Of a stretch of 64,000 nucleotides of DNA, positions 41,770-50,797 are shown piece by piece. The stretch covers positions 124,001 to 188,000 of the forward strand of contig NZ_NNSR01000073.1 of the NCBI RefSeq assembly GCF_002834225.1, in the 5' to 3' direction. The first letter of the stretch is position 1. Every line of letters starts with the position of its first letter. The DNA is from Ruminococcus bromii (GTDB lineage Bacteria > Bacillota > Clostridia > Oscillospirales > Acutalibacteraceae). The translations under genes and the position numbers were made by a program. The notes under the pieces are model-generated. The model worked only from the letters and a program-made list of their open reading frames with translations, was not told where the DNA came from and searched no databases.

Positions 41770-42906
41770 ATGGCAACAGCTGTCATCTGCGAATTCAATC
41801 CGTTTCACAACGGTCATAAATATTTGCTCGAAAGTGCAAAAAAAGTGCTTAAAGAGCCGATTATAGCGATTATGAGCGGAAGCTTTACCCAGCGCGGTGA
41901 GGTTGCTGTATGCGACAAATTTGTCCGTGCAAAATCTGCCCTTGAAAACGGTGCGGATTTGGTGCTTGAACTGCCCGTTGTGTTCTCGCTTTCGGGCGCT
42001 GAGGGCTTTGCAAGGGCAGGTGTTGCGATTGCGTCGGCTTTTGACTGCACAAATCACCTTGCTTTCGGCAGTGAAAGCGGTGACTGCGAACTGCTCAAAA
42101 GATCCGCAAACGCTGTTTGTGACGAAAGGGTACAGGCTCTTGTGCGTGACGGAATGAAAAACGGCGGATACTACCCCCGTGAGCTTGAAAGCGCCGTCAA
42201 AGCGGTTTTTGGTGACGGGGTTTCATCGGTACTTTGCAAACCGAATAATATTCTTGCCGTTGAGTATATCAAGGCATTGAGCGGTACATCTGTTGAACCG
42301 TTCTCGGTTGCAAGAACAGGTGTTGCACACGACAGCCGAATTGCGGGCGAGGGCTTTGCGTCTGCGTCACACATAAGAGAAATGTTGCGTAACGGTGAAA
42401 ATGCGAAGAAATATGCACCATATGTTCCCGATGAAATCACATTTTCCGAAAATCTTGACAGACCGTTGCTGTATCGTTTGCGTACTATGACAAGAGAGGA
42501 GATTTCTAAGCTGCCCGATGTGGGCGAGGGACTTGAAAACAGAATAGCCGATGCGGCAATGCAATGCAGTACCTCGGCGGAAATTGCCGATTTTGTAAAA
42601 ACAAAACGCTACACTCATGCACGCATACGGAGAATACTCGCCTGTGCATTGCTCGGAATTGAAAAAGCTCATACGCAGATTCCGATTGAATATGTCCGTG
42701 TGTTAGGATTTACGAAAGACGGTGCAGAGCTTTTAAAGGATTGCAGATTAAATGTTGTCACTTCTGCAATTGCCGGTCTTAAAATCGGCGGCAGTACAAA
42801 AGCATTGCTTGAAAAGGACATTTCCGCTTATAATATTTCGGCTCTTGCTTACCGCGTTCCGAAAAAAGGAGGTCTTGATTTTACTACACAGATTGTAAAA
42901 ATATGA
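41770..42906 (+). CDS. tmcAL: tRNA(Met) cytidine acetate ligase
   Basis: Uses acetate and ATP to form N4-acetylcytidine at the wobble position of elongator tRNA-Met. The 378-residue YlbM-family protein starts with VICEFNPFHNGHKYLLESAK, the nucleotidyltransferase HxGH-type motif, then IAIMSGSFTQRGEVAVCDKF near residue 35 and LELPVVFSLSGAEGFA near 65. The ATG at 41770 follows TCGGAGGAATAGTT; an upstream in-frame ATG at 41722 is rejected. It diverges from ackA. Confidence 0.93.
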   Translation: MATAVICEFNPFHNGHKYLLESAKKVLKEPIIAIMSGSFTQRGEVAVCDKFVRAKSALENGADLVLELPVVFSLSGAEGFARAGVAIASAFDCTNHLAFGSESGDCELLKRSANAVCDERVQALVRDGMKNGGYYPRELESAVKAVFGDGVSSVLCKPNNILAVEYIKALSGTSVEPFSVARTGVAHDSRIAGEGFASASHIREMLRNGENAKKYAPYVPDEITFSENLDRPLLYRLRTMTREEISKLPDVGEGLENRIADAAMQCSTSAEIADFVKTKRYTHARIRRILACALLGIEKAHTQIPIEYVRVLGFTKDGAELLKDCRLNVVTSAIAGLKIGGSTKALLEKDISAYNISALAYRVPKKGGLDFTTQIVKI

Positions 42907-43099
42907 CGCCGAGCGATTGGCTCTTCAATGATATGACAGATTGGCACGGTTACAAAGGCTTTAATTACATTTTTTACCGCTAAAAAAGGCGATTTTTACG
43001 GGAATTTTATCTTTTTTGTGAGAAGTGCAACAATAACTGTGTAATCTTTTTGTAATTATTATTGAACCCGATAAAAGTAGAAAAATGGTCAAAAAAACA

Positions 43100-43129
43100 T
43101 TGACAATTATTTAACAAAGATGATAAAAT
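43100..43129 (+). promoter_or_regulatory. promoter of the LRR lipoprotein/adhE unit with Rex-like palindrome
   Basis: A perfect TTGACA (43100-43105) with TAAAAT at 43124-43129 (18-base spacing). The 18 bases from 43100, TTGACAATTATTTAACAA, match the clostridial Rex site TTGTTAA-N4-TTAACAA in the whole right half and five of seven left positions. It overlaps the -35 box. Confidence 0.45.
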
Positions 43130-43183
43130 AGAGTCAATCGATGATTGGCTAATTCTAAAACAACGATTGAGAGGATCCAAAAA

Positions 43184-43903
43184 ATGAAGAAAATTCTATG
43201 CTTTTTAATGGCATGTGCAATGTGCCTGACAGCAGCAGTAGGTCTTTCCGGATGCGGTTGTGACGACAACAAATCCCAGAAAAACAAACCCGGCTACAAG
43301 GTTGAGCCGACAGAGCCTGATTTTACAAACGGCGAATTCGGATTTTTTATCATCAATCAGGAAGAACTTATGGTTACTAAGTACACAGGTTCAGACAAGG
43401 TTGTTAAAATTCCCGAAAGCTACAAGAACTACAAGGTTACCGTAATCGGTCCGAGCGTGTTCAACGACTCAAAAATCACTGAGGTTACAATCCCGTCAAG
43501 CATCAAACAGATTGAAGATTATGCTTTTGCAAACTGCCACAGCCTTACAAAGGTAAACTTCAACGAAGGTCTTGAAATTCTTGACAACAGCGTGTTCTTT
43601 AACTGTTCGGAGCTCAGAGAAATTAAGCTTCCAAATTCACTTAGGCAGATTGGCGTAAGAGCTTTTTCGGGTGCGTCCGTAAACAATGTGGTTCTTCCCG
43701 ACAACGGAAATCTCACAAAAATCGGTGAATTTGCGTTTTATCAGTCGCGTGAGCTTACAGACATTACAATTCCTGCGTGTGTGACGAGTATCCCTGACAA
43801 TGCTTTCTCGGAGTGTGCCAAAGAGGTTACAATTCACGGAGGCAAAGGAACATATGCCCAGAACTACGCACAGAAAAATAAATTGAAGTTCGTGGCTGAA
43901 TAA
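43184..43903 (+). CDS. BspA-type leucine-rich-repeat lipoprotein
   Basis: 239 residues from the ATG at 43184, preceded by GAGAGGATCC; a TTG 39 bases upstream is rejected. Signal peptide with lipobox VGLSGC (Cys near residue 25). A region including VVKIPESYKNYKVTVIG precedes five or so BspA-type LRR units of about 23 residues, with the FxNCxxLxxVxxxxGLxxIxxxAFxxC pattern. The last repeat ends in YAQNYAQKNKLKF, a usual BspA terminus. Surface-exposed; ligand unknown. adhE begins 79 bases downstream with no clear terminator between. Confidence 0.88.
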   Translation: MKKILCFLMACAMCLTAAVGLSGCGCDDNKSQKNKPGYKVEPTEPDFTNGEFGFFIINQEELMVTKYTGSDKVVKIPESYKNYKVTVIGPSVFNDSKITEVTIPSSIKQIEDYAFANCHSLTKVNFNEGLEILDNSVFFNCSELREIKLPNSLRQIGVRAFSGASVNNVVLPDNGNLTKIGEFAFYQSRELTDITIPACVTSIPDNAFSECAKEVTIHGGKGTYAQNYAQKNKLKFVAE

Positions 43904-43982
43904 GCCTTGAAATAAAAAGTAAGATATTCATTTTCAGCTTTGCTGAATCTAATATAATTATGCAAGATAAGAGGTAGATTAA

Positions 43983-46604
43983 ATGAGTACAAAAGAGTAT
44001 CCTATCGTAGATAACGCAGAAAGCTTTGAAGCTGCCCTTGCAAGAGTAAGAGAAGCTCAGAAAATTTTTGCTACCTACACACAGGAACAGGTTGACAAGA
44101 TTTTCCTTGCTGCCGCAACTGCTGCTAACCAGATGAGAATTCCGCTCGCTAAGATGGCTGTTGAAGAAACAGGCATGGGCGTTGCAGAAGATAAGGTTAT
44201 CAAGAACCACTTCGCTTCTGAGTATATTTACAATGCTTACAGAAATGTTAAGACTTGCGGCGTTCTTGAGGAAGACAAGGCTTACGGCATCAAGAAGATT
44301 GCTGAGCCAATCGGCGTAATTGCTGCCGTTATCCCAACAACAAACCCGACTTCAACCGCTATCTTTAAGACACTCGTTTGTCTTAAGACAAGAAACGGTA
44401 TCATCATCAGCCCGCATCCCCGTGCTAAGAAGAGCACAATTGAGGCTGCCAAGGTTGTTCTTGAAGCTGCTGTTAAGGCAGGCGCTCCGGAGGGTATCAT
44501 CGGCTGGATTGATATTCCTTCACTCGAACTCACAAACACACTTATGCAGGAAGCTGACTGCATCCTCGCAACAGGCGGCCCCGGCATGGTTAAGGCTGCT
44601 TATTCATCAGGTAAGCCTGCACTCGGTGTTGGCGCCGGTAACACACCTGCTATCATTGATGAAACAGCTGACATTTTACTCGCAGTTAACTCAATTATCC
44701 ACTCAAAGACATTTGATAACGGTATGATCTGTGCTTCAGAGCAGTCTGTTATCGTTGAAAAGAAGATTTACAGCAAAGTTAAGAAGGAATTCAAGGCTCG
44801 TGGCTGCTACTTCCTTAACGAGGAAGAGACAGAGAAGGTTAGAAAGACTATCATCATCAACGGCGCCCTTAACGCTAAGATTGTTGGTCAGAAGCCTGTT
44901 ACAATCGCAGCTCTTGCAGGTGTAACAATTCCTGAGGAAACAAAGGTTCTTATCGGTGAGGTAGAATCAGTTGACATCAGCGAAGAGTTTGCTCACGAGA
45001 AGCTTTCTCCTGTACTCGCTATGTACAAGGCTGAAGATTTTGAAGATGCTATTGCAAAGGCTGAGCATCTTATTGCTGACGGCGGTTACGGTCACACATC
45101 TTCACTTTATGTTGACGCTGTAAACGAAAGAGCAAAGATCGACGAGTTTGCTTCAAGAATGAAAACTTGCCGTATCCTTGTAAACACACCTTCTTCACAG
45201 GGTGGTATCGGTGACCTTTACAACTTCAAGCTTACTCCTTCACTCACACTCGGCTGTGGTTCATGGGGCGGCAACTCTGTTTCTGAGAATGTTGGTTGCA
45301 AGCACCTTATCAATATTAAGACAGTTGCCGAGAGGAGAGAAAATATGCTTTGGTTCAGAGCACCTGAAAAGGTTTATATCAAGAAGGGCTGTATGCCTGT
45401 AGCTCTTCAGGAACTCAAGGATGTAATGGGTAAGAAGAGAGCATTCATCGTTACCGACTCATTCCTTTACAAGAATGGCTACACAAAGCCAATCACAGAC
45501 AAGCTCAATGAAATGGGCATCACATATACAACATTCGCAGATGTTGAGCCTGACCCATCACTTATTTCAGCTCAGAAGGGTGCAGAGGCTATGCGTAAGT
45601 TTGAGCCTGACTGCATTATCGCACTCGGCGGCGGTTCAGCAATGGATGCCGGCAAGATTATGTGGGTTCTCTATGAGCATCCGGAAGTTGACTTCCAGGA
45701 TATGGCTATGCGTTTCTGCGATATCCGTAAGAGAGTTTACACATTCCCGAAGATGGGCGAGAAGGCATACTTCATTGCTATCCCAACATCATCAGGTACA
45801 GGTTCTGAGGTTACTCCTTTCGCAGTTATCACAGACCAGAATACAGGCGTTAAGTATCCGCTTGCTGACTATCAGCTTATGCCTAAAATGGCAATCGTTG
45901 ATGCTAACAACATGATGAGCGGTCCTAAGGGACTTACAGCTGCATCAGGTATCGATGCTGTTTCTCACGCACTTGAGGCTTATGCTTCAATGATGGCTAC
46001 AGATTTCACAGACGGTCTTGCACTCCGTTCACTCAAGCTTATCTTCGAGTATCTCCCTGCTTGCTATGACAACGGTATGAACGAGCCTGTTGCTCGTGAG
46101 AAGGTTGCTCACGCTGCTACAATGGCAGGTATGGCATTCGCTAACGCATTCCTCGGTGTTTGTCACTCAATGGCTCATAAGCTCGGTGCTTTCCATCATG
46201 TACCGCACGGTATTGCTAACGCACTTATGCTTGAGCAGGTAATCAGATTCAACTCAGCAGAAGTTCCTGCTAAGATGGGTACATTCCCACAGTATGATCA
46301 CCCGCACACACTCGCTCGTTATGCTGAAGTAGCTCGTTACCTCGGCCTCGGCGGCAAGAACGATACAGAGAGCGTTGAAAACCTTATCAAGGCTGTAAAC
46401 GACCTCAAGGCAAGAGTTGGCATCAAGAACTCTATCAAGGATTATGTTCCGGACGAAGAGGACTTCCTCAACCGTCTTGACGCTATGACAGAGCAGGCAT
46501 TTGATGACCAGTGCACAGGTGCAAACCCAAGATATCCGCTCTTCAAGGAAATCAAGCAGATGTACCTCAATGCTTACTATGGCAACAACAGCGAGACTGT
46601 TTAA
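43983..46604 (+). CDS. adhE: bifunctional acetaldehyde-CoA / alcohol dehydrogenase
   Basis: Reduces acetyl-CoA to ethanol in two steps, regenerating NAD. The 873-residue fusion has an aldehyde dehydrogenase half with the catalytic Cys in DNGMICASEQSVIVE near residue 250. The iron-dependent alcohol dehydrogenase half has IALGGGSAMDAGKIMW near 547 and the metal-binding His residues in CHSMAHKLGAFHHVPHGIANA near 725. Length is normal. Ribosome site AAGAGGTAG. Codon use shows the bias of a highly expressed gene. It is the likely main ethanol route with PFOR supplying acetyl-CoA. Confidence 0.97.
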   Translation: MSTKEYPIVDNAESFEAALARVREAQKIFATYTQEQVDKIFLAAATAANQMRIPLAKMAVEETGMGVAEDKVIKNHFASEYIYNAYRNVKTCGVLEEDKAYGIKKIAEPIGVIAAVIPTTNPTSTAIFKTLVCLKTRNGIIISPHPRAKKSTIEAAKVVLEAAVKAGAPEGIIGWIDIPSLELTNTLMQEADCILATGGPGMVKAAYSSGKPALGVGAGNTPAIIDETADILLAVNSIIHSKTFDNGMICASEQSVIVEKKIYSKVKKEFKARGCYFLNEEETEKVRKTIIINGALNAKIVGQKPVTIAALAGVTIPEETKVLIGEVESVDISEEFAHEKLSPVLAMYKAEDFEDAIAKAEHLIADGGYGHTSSLYVDAVNERAKIDEFASRMKTCRILVNTPSSQGGIGDLYNFKLTPSLTLGCGSWGGNSVSENVGCKHLINIKTVAERRENMLWFRAPEKVYIKKGCMPVALQELKDVMGKKRAFIVTDSFLYKNGYTKPITDKLNEMGITYTTFADVEPDPSLISAQKGAEAMRKFEPDCIIALGGGSAMDAGKIMWVLYEHPEVDFQDMAMRFCDIRKRVYTFPKMGEKAYFIAIPTSSGTGSEVTPFAVITDQNTGVKYPLADYQLMPKMAIVDANNMMSGPKGLTAASGIDAVSHALEAYASMMATDFTDGLALRSLKLIFEYLPACYDNGMNEPVAREKVAHAATMAGMAFANAFLGVCHSMAHKLGAFHHVPHGIANALMLEQVIRFNSAEVPAKMGTFPQYDHPHTLARYAEVARYLGLGGKNDTESVENLIKAVNDLKARVGIKNSIKDYVPDEEDFLNRLDAMTEQAFDDQCTGANPRYPLFKEIKQMYLNAYYGNNSETV

Positions 46605-46628
46605 TCTATCTCGTAAAGCATAATTATA

Positions 46629-46663
46629 AAACACCCTGCCTACACGGCAGGGTGTTTTGTTAT
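46629..46663. terminator. bidirectional terminator between adhE and spoIIP
   Basis: A perfect 12-bp stem (AAACACCCTGCC with GGCAGGGTGTTT), 5-base loop and T tract, in a convergent gap. Confidence 0.9.
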
Positions 46664-46681
46664 TTTTTCAGTGATTTTCCC

Positions 46682-47782
46682 TTACAACCCTAACAAAACA
46701 TCTGCTAATGCGTTGCCTAAGAGAGTGCCTGAATAAACCGCCTCGTCAATCGAGTTTGACTCTGTGCCTACTTCAATTAACAGGGAACCGTTGCAGACAT
46801 ACTCGTTGTACGCAAAGTAGTCGAAGTTCAGCGGTCGGGTCATATCGGGGTAGAGGGTTTCGGCTTTGTCCTGAATTTTCAGGGCAAAATTTAGATTTTC
46901 TTCCCAGCAGTCAAAACCCCGTTCACCCTCAGAGTCGCAGCCTGCAAGAATCATAATTTGCGCACCTTTTTTGCCGTTGTATGTAAATACAGGCTTAACC
47001 TTGTTCTCATCTGTTCCTATTGCGTCACGGTGCAGGTCGATAACAACCTTGATGTCAGGATATTTTTCGAGATTTTTATACACTGTGTCAACACTTCGGT
47101 CGTACGAACCGTTGTAGGATTCATCGTGAATTGTCGTGTCATGAACCGTTTTTATTCCACGCTTGTTGAGCTGTTCGGTGAGTGCGTCACCGACTGCCAC
47201 AACATTGAAATCGTTGTTGTTTGTGCGTGAATAAAAGCTGTCATAGAAAAAGTCAACATCCTCGTCAAGGTAAGCCTCGCTTGTGTGGGTGTGATAGATG
47301 AGAACCTGCGGTGAGTTTATGCCTTTTTCAATTGAAAAAGGCAGCTTTGCGGCGAGCAGTCCGTCAAAGTCAAGCGACAGCCCCGTTTTGTTTTTGACAA
47401 AGCAGTTGTCAACCTGAGTTCCCGTGTCGCCTATGGTGCGTTCCTCAACCGTATATTTATTTTCACCGTCATGGTTGCCGTAGGAATCGTAATAGGTGCT
47501 TTTGTCACGCTTGTGTTTTTCTTGTACTATGGGTTCTGTGTCGGCTGATTCGGTGGGCTTTTGGCCGGAATCCGTCGGTTTTTTCGCCTTTGAATTTTCA
47601 AGCCTGTATTCTCCGTTTGTGAGGGTAAAGGCGGCAGCGGCAAGAGCTGCCGGATTTTGAGAGTCAAAACATAGGGGAAATCTGTATATAACGCTTAAAA
47701 CAGCCGTTGACAATAATACAACGGCTGTGCTGATTTTTATGGCTTTTTTAAATTTATTTTTTGATTTTCCTTCACTTTTCAC
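46682..47782 (-). CDS. spoIIP: stage II sporulation protein P
   Basis: Peptidoglycan amidase/endopeptidase of the engulfment machinery (with SpoIID and SpoIIM). The 366-residue protein starts with GTG behind CAGGTGATTTT. One N-terminal membrane span lies near residues 15-33, followed by a Lys/Glu/Thr-rich linker. The SpoIIP amidase domain has VLIYHTHTSEAYL near 165, VIDLHRDAIG near 255, AGCDSEGERGFDCW near 290 and LIEVGTESNS near 335, holding the expected zinc ligands. It lies 83 bases after gpr, the arrangement of Bacillus. Confidence 0.94.
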   Translation of the reverse strand: MKSEGKSKNKFKKAIKISTAVVLLSTAVLSVIYRFPLCFDSQNPAALAAAAFTLTNGEYRLENSKAKKPTDSGQKPTESADTEPIVQEKHKRDKSTYYDSYGNHDGENKYTVEERTIGDTGTQVDNCFVKNKTGLSLDFDGLLAAKLPFSIEKGINSPQVLIYHTHTSEAYLDEDVDFFYDSFYSRTNNNDFNVVAVGDALTEQLNKRGIKTVHDTTIHDESYNGSYDRSVDTVYKNLEKYPDIKVVIDLHRDAIGTDENKVKPVFTYNGKKGAQIMILAGCDSEGERGFDCWEENLNFALKIQDKAETLYPDMTRPLNFDYFAYNEYVCNGSLLIEVGTESNSIDEAVYSGTLLGNALADVLLGL

Positions 47783-47865
47783 AAAATCACCTGCAATCCG
47801 TACATATGTTGGCTAACGGTTTCTAAATTAAATATATGCGGTGTTGTGCGTGAATATGCATAAAT

Positions 47866-48741
47866 TTACATTAACGATATGAGGTCGGGCAAATCAAACT
47901 CATTTTGCAATGCTCCGTTGAGCGCAAAGGCTATCAGCCGTGAGGCTCTTTCCGTGAGCAGGTCAATTTCTCTGGGAATTACAACAAGCTGTCTGCCCTG
48001 CGGCATAAGCATTTTCTGCGTTTTTCGGTTGCAGTCGCTGCCGAGAATATCAATCGCAAGCGTTTGTGCATCAACAACCGTAGGCACTCCGATTGCGATA
48101 ACAGGTACTCCTACGGTTTCTTTGGTGATTTTGGTGCGATGGTTGCCCACCCCAGCACCGGGTGAGATTCCCGTGTCGCTTATCTGCAGTGTACAGCCGA
48201 GCCTTTCCGGTCTGCGTGAGGCGAGTGCGTCAATTGCGACAACGGCTGTAGGTCTTATCCGCCGTACAATGCTGAGAATATATTCGCCTGTTTCAATGCC
48301 GGTTTGACCTGTGACGCCTGTTTGCATAACCGCAACAGGACGAAGTCTGTCAAGTCCTGTTGAGCGGGCAATTTCTCCGCTTATGTGACGGGTGGCAAGC
48401 ACTCTGCTGCTTGTTTTCGGACCGAGCGAGTCGGGAGTAATTTCCATGTTGCCGAGCCCTGCCACAAGCACAAGTCCGTTCACGGGCAAAAGCCTCTTTA
48501 TTTCATTGCCCACGGTTTCAAGCCGCTTGTCGGTTTCTGTAAAATTGTCTGTGAGTGACGGCAGCTCAATCGTAATATATGTTCCGATTTCTTTGCCGAG
48601 TGCCTGTCTTGCCTTTTGGTTCTTTACAATCAGCCGTGAGATTTCAAGGCCGTTTTCGCTGTACCTTTTAAATTCAACACCGCCTGTGTTTTCTCCTGCA
48701 ATTTCTCTTGCTTCAATTGCAAGGTCGGTTCTGAACTGCAA
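47866..48741 (-). CDS. gpr: GPR endopeptidase (germination protease)
   Basis: Degrades small acid-soluble spore proteins at germination. The 291-residue protein starts with TTG behind GGGGGAT. The N-terminus FRTDLAIEAREIAGE matches the propeptide/mature junction, with a propeptide shorter than in Bacillus. VAGLGNMEITPDSLGPKTSSRVLATRHI near residue 95 and VVAIDALASRRPERLG near 168 carry conserved Asp residues of this aspartic-type peptidase; SDTGISPGAGVGNHR follows. gpr-spoIIP order is conserved. Confidence 0.94.
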   Translation of the reverse strand: MQFRTDLAIEAREIAGENTGGVEFKRYSENGLEISRLIVKNQKARQALGKEIGTYITIELPSLTDNFTETDKRLETVGNEIKRLLPVNGLVLVAGLGNMEITPDSLGPKTSSRVLATRHISGEIARSTGLDRLRPVAVMQTGVTGQTGIETGEYILSIVRRIRPTAVVAIDALASRRPERLGCTLQISDTGISPGAGVGNHRTKITKETVGVPVIAIGVPTVVDAQTLAIDILGSDCNRKTQKMLMPQGRQLVVIPREIDLLTERASRLIAFALNGALQNEFDLPDLISLM

Positions 48742-48778
48742 AATAATCCCCCGTTTCGCAAATTTGTGTTTGTATAGT

Positions 48779-48809
48779 TATTATTGTGCAATTTTACATG
48801 ATGTATGCT
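48779..48809 (-). promoter_or_regulatory. possible sigma-G-type promoter of gpr
   Basis: On the minus strand AGCATA (48809-48804) and AATAATA (48785-48779) with 18-base spacing resemble the sigma-G boxes TGMATA and CATAMTA (each one mismatch). gpr is a known sigma-G/F target in Bacillus. Confidence 0.35.
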
Positions 48810-48955
48810 ATTTACATTCTAAATGTGTTCTGTTATAATCCATTTATAGCTTACATCTGCCACAATTTCTGTTCCGTTGCAGTTCAGGCGGAAATTGTTT
48901 GATTTGATTTTTTGTTATAAAGTAAAATGTTTAAAATTTTTGTATAGGTGATTTT

Positions 48956-50617
48956 ATGAATAGAAAGTTTGCTAAAAAATTCATTGCTCTTTTTTCGGCT
49001 TCGTGTATGCTTTCAATAGGTACTGTAGCTGTAAATGCTGCTGAAATAGACGATGGCTTTGAGTCGGTAACAAAGAATATGGATTTTTCCGATTCATCTT
49101 TTCCGTCGGCATATTCTGCAATCGGCTGTACGCTTGTTGACGAAAACGGACTTCCGAGTGATTTCAGCTCAAAAAAACTCGGCTTTGTAACACCTATCAA
49201 GTCTCAGCAGTATAATGATTGCTGGGCGGTTGCAGGTACAGAAGGCTTTGAAACAAAGCTTTTGAAGCTTGGATATCCCGTCAATGAGATATCGCATGAC
49301 CACGCAAACGCAAGTTCCACAACCCAGACAAACGGCAAGGGCTGGCAGAGAAAATACCGTGACGGCGGATTTACAAATATTTATCCCGGCTATCTCACCT
49401 CATGGCAGGGCGGTGCAGAGATTGCCGATGTCGGTAAGATTGATTTTTCAAAAAATATTCACGGCGATGATATGACAGCCGACAAGACTAAATACGGCAC
49501 AACAAAGCTGCGTTATCTTGACGGCGTTGATTCAAATGAAATCAAACAGGCAATTATGGATAACGGTGCGGTTACTGCATCATATGCAACAACAAACAGG
49601 TGCTTTAACAATGCAGGCACAACCTACTTTATGCCGCAGTCGTATGACGGCGATTATACAGGCCACACAATCAGCATTGTGGGTTGGAACGATAATTTTA
49701 ACAAATACAAGTTTGCTAACAATACAGGCGTACTGCCCCCAAATAACGGTGCATGGCTTGTGCGCAACAGCTGGGGCGATAACAACACAATGGGCGGTTA
49801 TTTCTGGATTTCATATGAGGATAAGTATATTTTCGGCGAAAAGTATTCTCCTAATTTTACTATTGACGAAGTTGTTGAAATTTCCGATGATATGACCCTG
49901 CTGCAGAATGAACGCTACGGTGCAACCTACAGCTTTAATTATGTTGACAGCAACGACATCACCTTTATCAATTGCTTTGATTTTGATGAAAACAGCCGCA
50001 CACTTAACAATGTGATTTTTGAAACCAAGAGCAACGGTGCTGATTATGAGGTTTACTATATACCTGTTGATAACGGCACGCCTGCGAATGATGAAAGCAA
50101 GTGGAAGCTCATTTCATCGGGTAAGGTTACATACAGCGGCTATCAGTCAGTTGATACAAACGGCTATGTTGCGCCGTTGGGCAGAGGCGCAATCGGCATA
50201 AGAATTATAACTGAATCAGGTGAATCAAGTCAGCTTGGCGTTGGCGAATGGCTTACCAATTCAACAAAAAAGACTTTTATAAATGATTCAAGATACGGCG
50301 ACAGCTACATTAAGTATGACGGCACAACATCAGATTTACTTGATTGGTACAAGCTGAACAATAATGACCTTCTCGGCGGTACCTTTGTCATAAAGGCTGT
50401 TGCACTTGAGAATGACAATATAATGAAAGGCGATACAAATTTTGACAAAGTGATTTCTGTTGTTGATTCAACACTCGTTCAGAAGTATATTATAGGTAAT
50501 ACCGATTTTGACGAAACTCAGATTTATAATGCCGATTATGACGGTGACGGCATAATTACAGTTGCCGATGCAACCGAAATTCAGAAAAAGGTTGTAGGTC
50601 TGCAAAAGTCAAATTAA
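48956..50617 (+). CDS. secreted papain-family (C1) peptidase with C-terminal dockerin
   Basis: 553 residues. A signal peptide (about 1-29, ending VNAA) is followed by a peptidase domain with the catalytic Cys in KSQQYNDCWAVAGTEGFE near residue 91, His in GHTISIVGWND near 236 and Asn in NGAWLVRNSWGDN near 265. A beta-rich region follows (about 300-485). The C-terminal dockerin has two calcium loops, GDTNFDKVISVVDS and ADYDGDGIITVADA (about residues 495-548). Dockerins bind cohesins on scaffoldins, so this protease may sit in a cell-surface multi-enzyme complex. AGGTGATTTT precedes the ATG. Confidence 0.92.
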   Translation: MNRKFAKKFIALFSASCMLSIGTVAVNAAEIDDGFESVTKNMDFSDSSFPSAYSAIGCTLVDENGLPSDFSSKKLGFVTPIKSQQYNDCWAVAGTEGFETKLLKLGYPVNEISHDHANASSTTQTNGKGWQRKYRDGGFTNIYPGYLTSWQGGAEIADVGKIDFSKNIHGDDMTADKTKYGTTKLRYLDGVDSNEIKQAIMDNGAVTASYATTNRCFNNAGTTYFMPQSYDGDYTGHTISIVGWNDNFNKYKFANNTGVLPPNNGAWLVRNSWGDNNTMGGYFWISYEDKYIFGEKYSPNFTIDEVVEISDDMTLLQNERYGATYSFNYVDSNDITFINCFDFDENSRTLNNVIFETKSNGADYEVYYIPVDNGTPANDESKWKLISSGKVTYSGYQSVDTNGYVAPLGRGAIGIRIITESGESSQLGVGEWLTNSTKKTFINDSRYGDSYIKYDGTTSDLLDWYKLNNNDLLGGTFVIKAVALENDNIMKGDTNFDKVISVVDSTLVQKYIIGNTDFDETQIYNADYDGDGIITVADATEIQKKVVGLQKSN

Positions 50618-50645
50618 AGAATTAAAAATTAAAACAAAAACAGTT

Positions 50646-50692
50646 GTCGGATGAAGATTTGCAAAACGCAAAGTATATTCATCCGACTTTTG
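50646..50692 (+). terminator. TTTGC-N5-GCAAA hairpin, copy 2 (after the dockerin peptidase)
   Basis: Outer arms GTCGGATGAA/TTCATCCGAC (50646-50655 and 50678-50687), inner stem TTTGC-AAAAC-GCAAA (50658-50672), then TTTTGTTTT. It lies 28 bases after the stop. Confidence 0.85.
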
Positions 50693-50797
50693 TTTTATAC
50701 AAAAGTAACCGTTAATTTAATATGGACATCTGCCGTGCATTCGTGTTAAAATGTAAAATATAAGGATATGCACGGTTGAACGGGAGGTGAATCGGGT

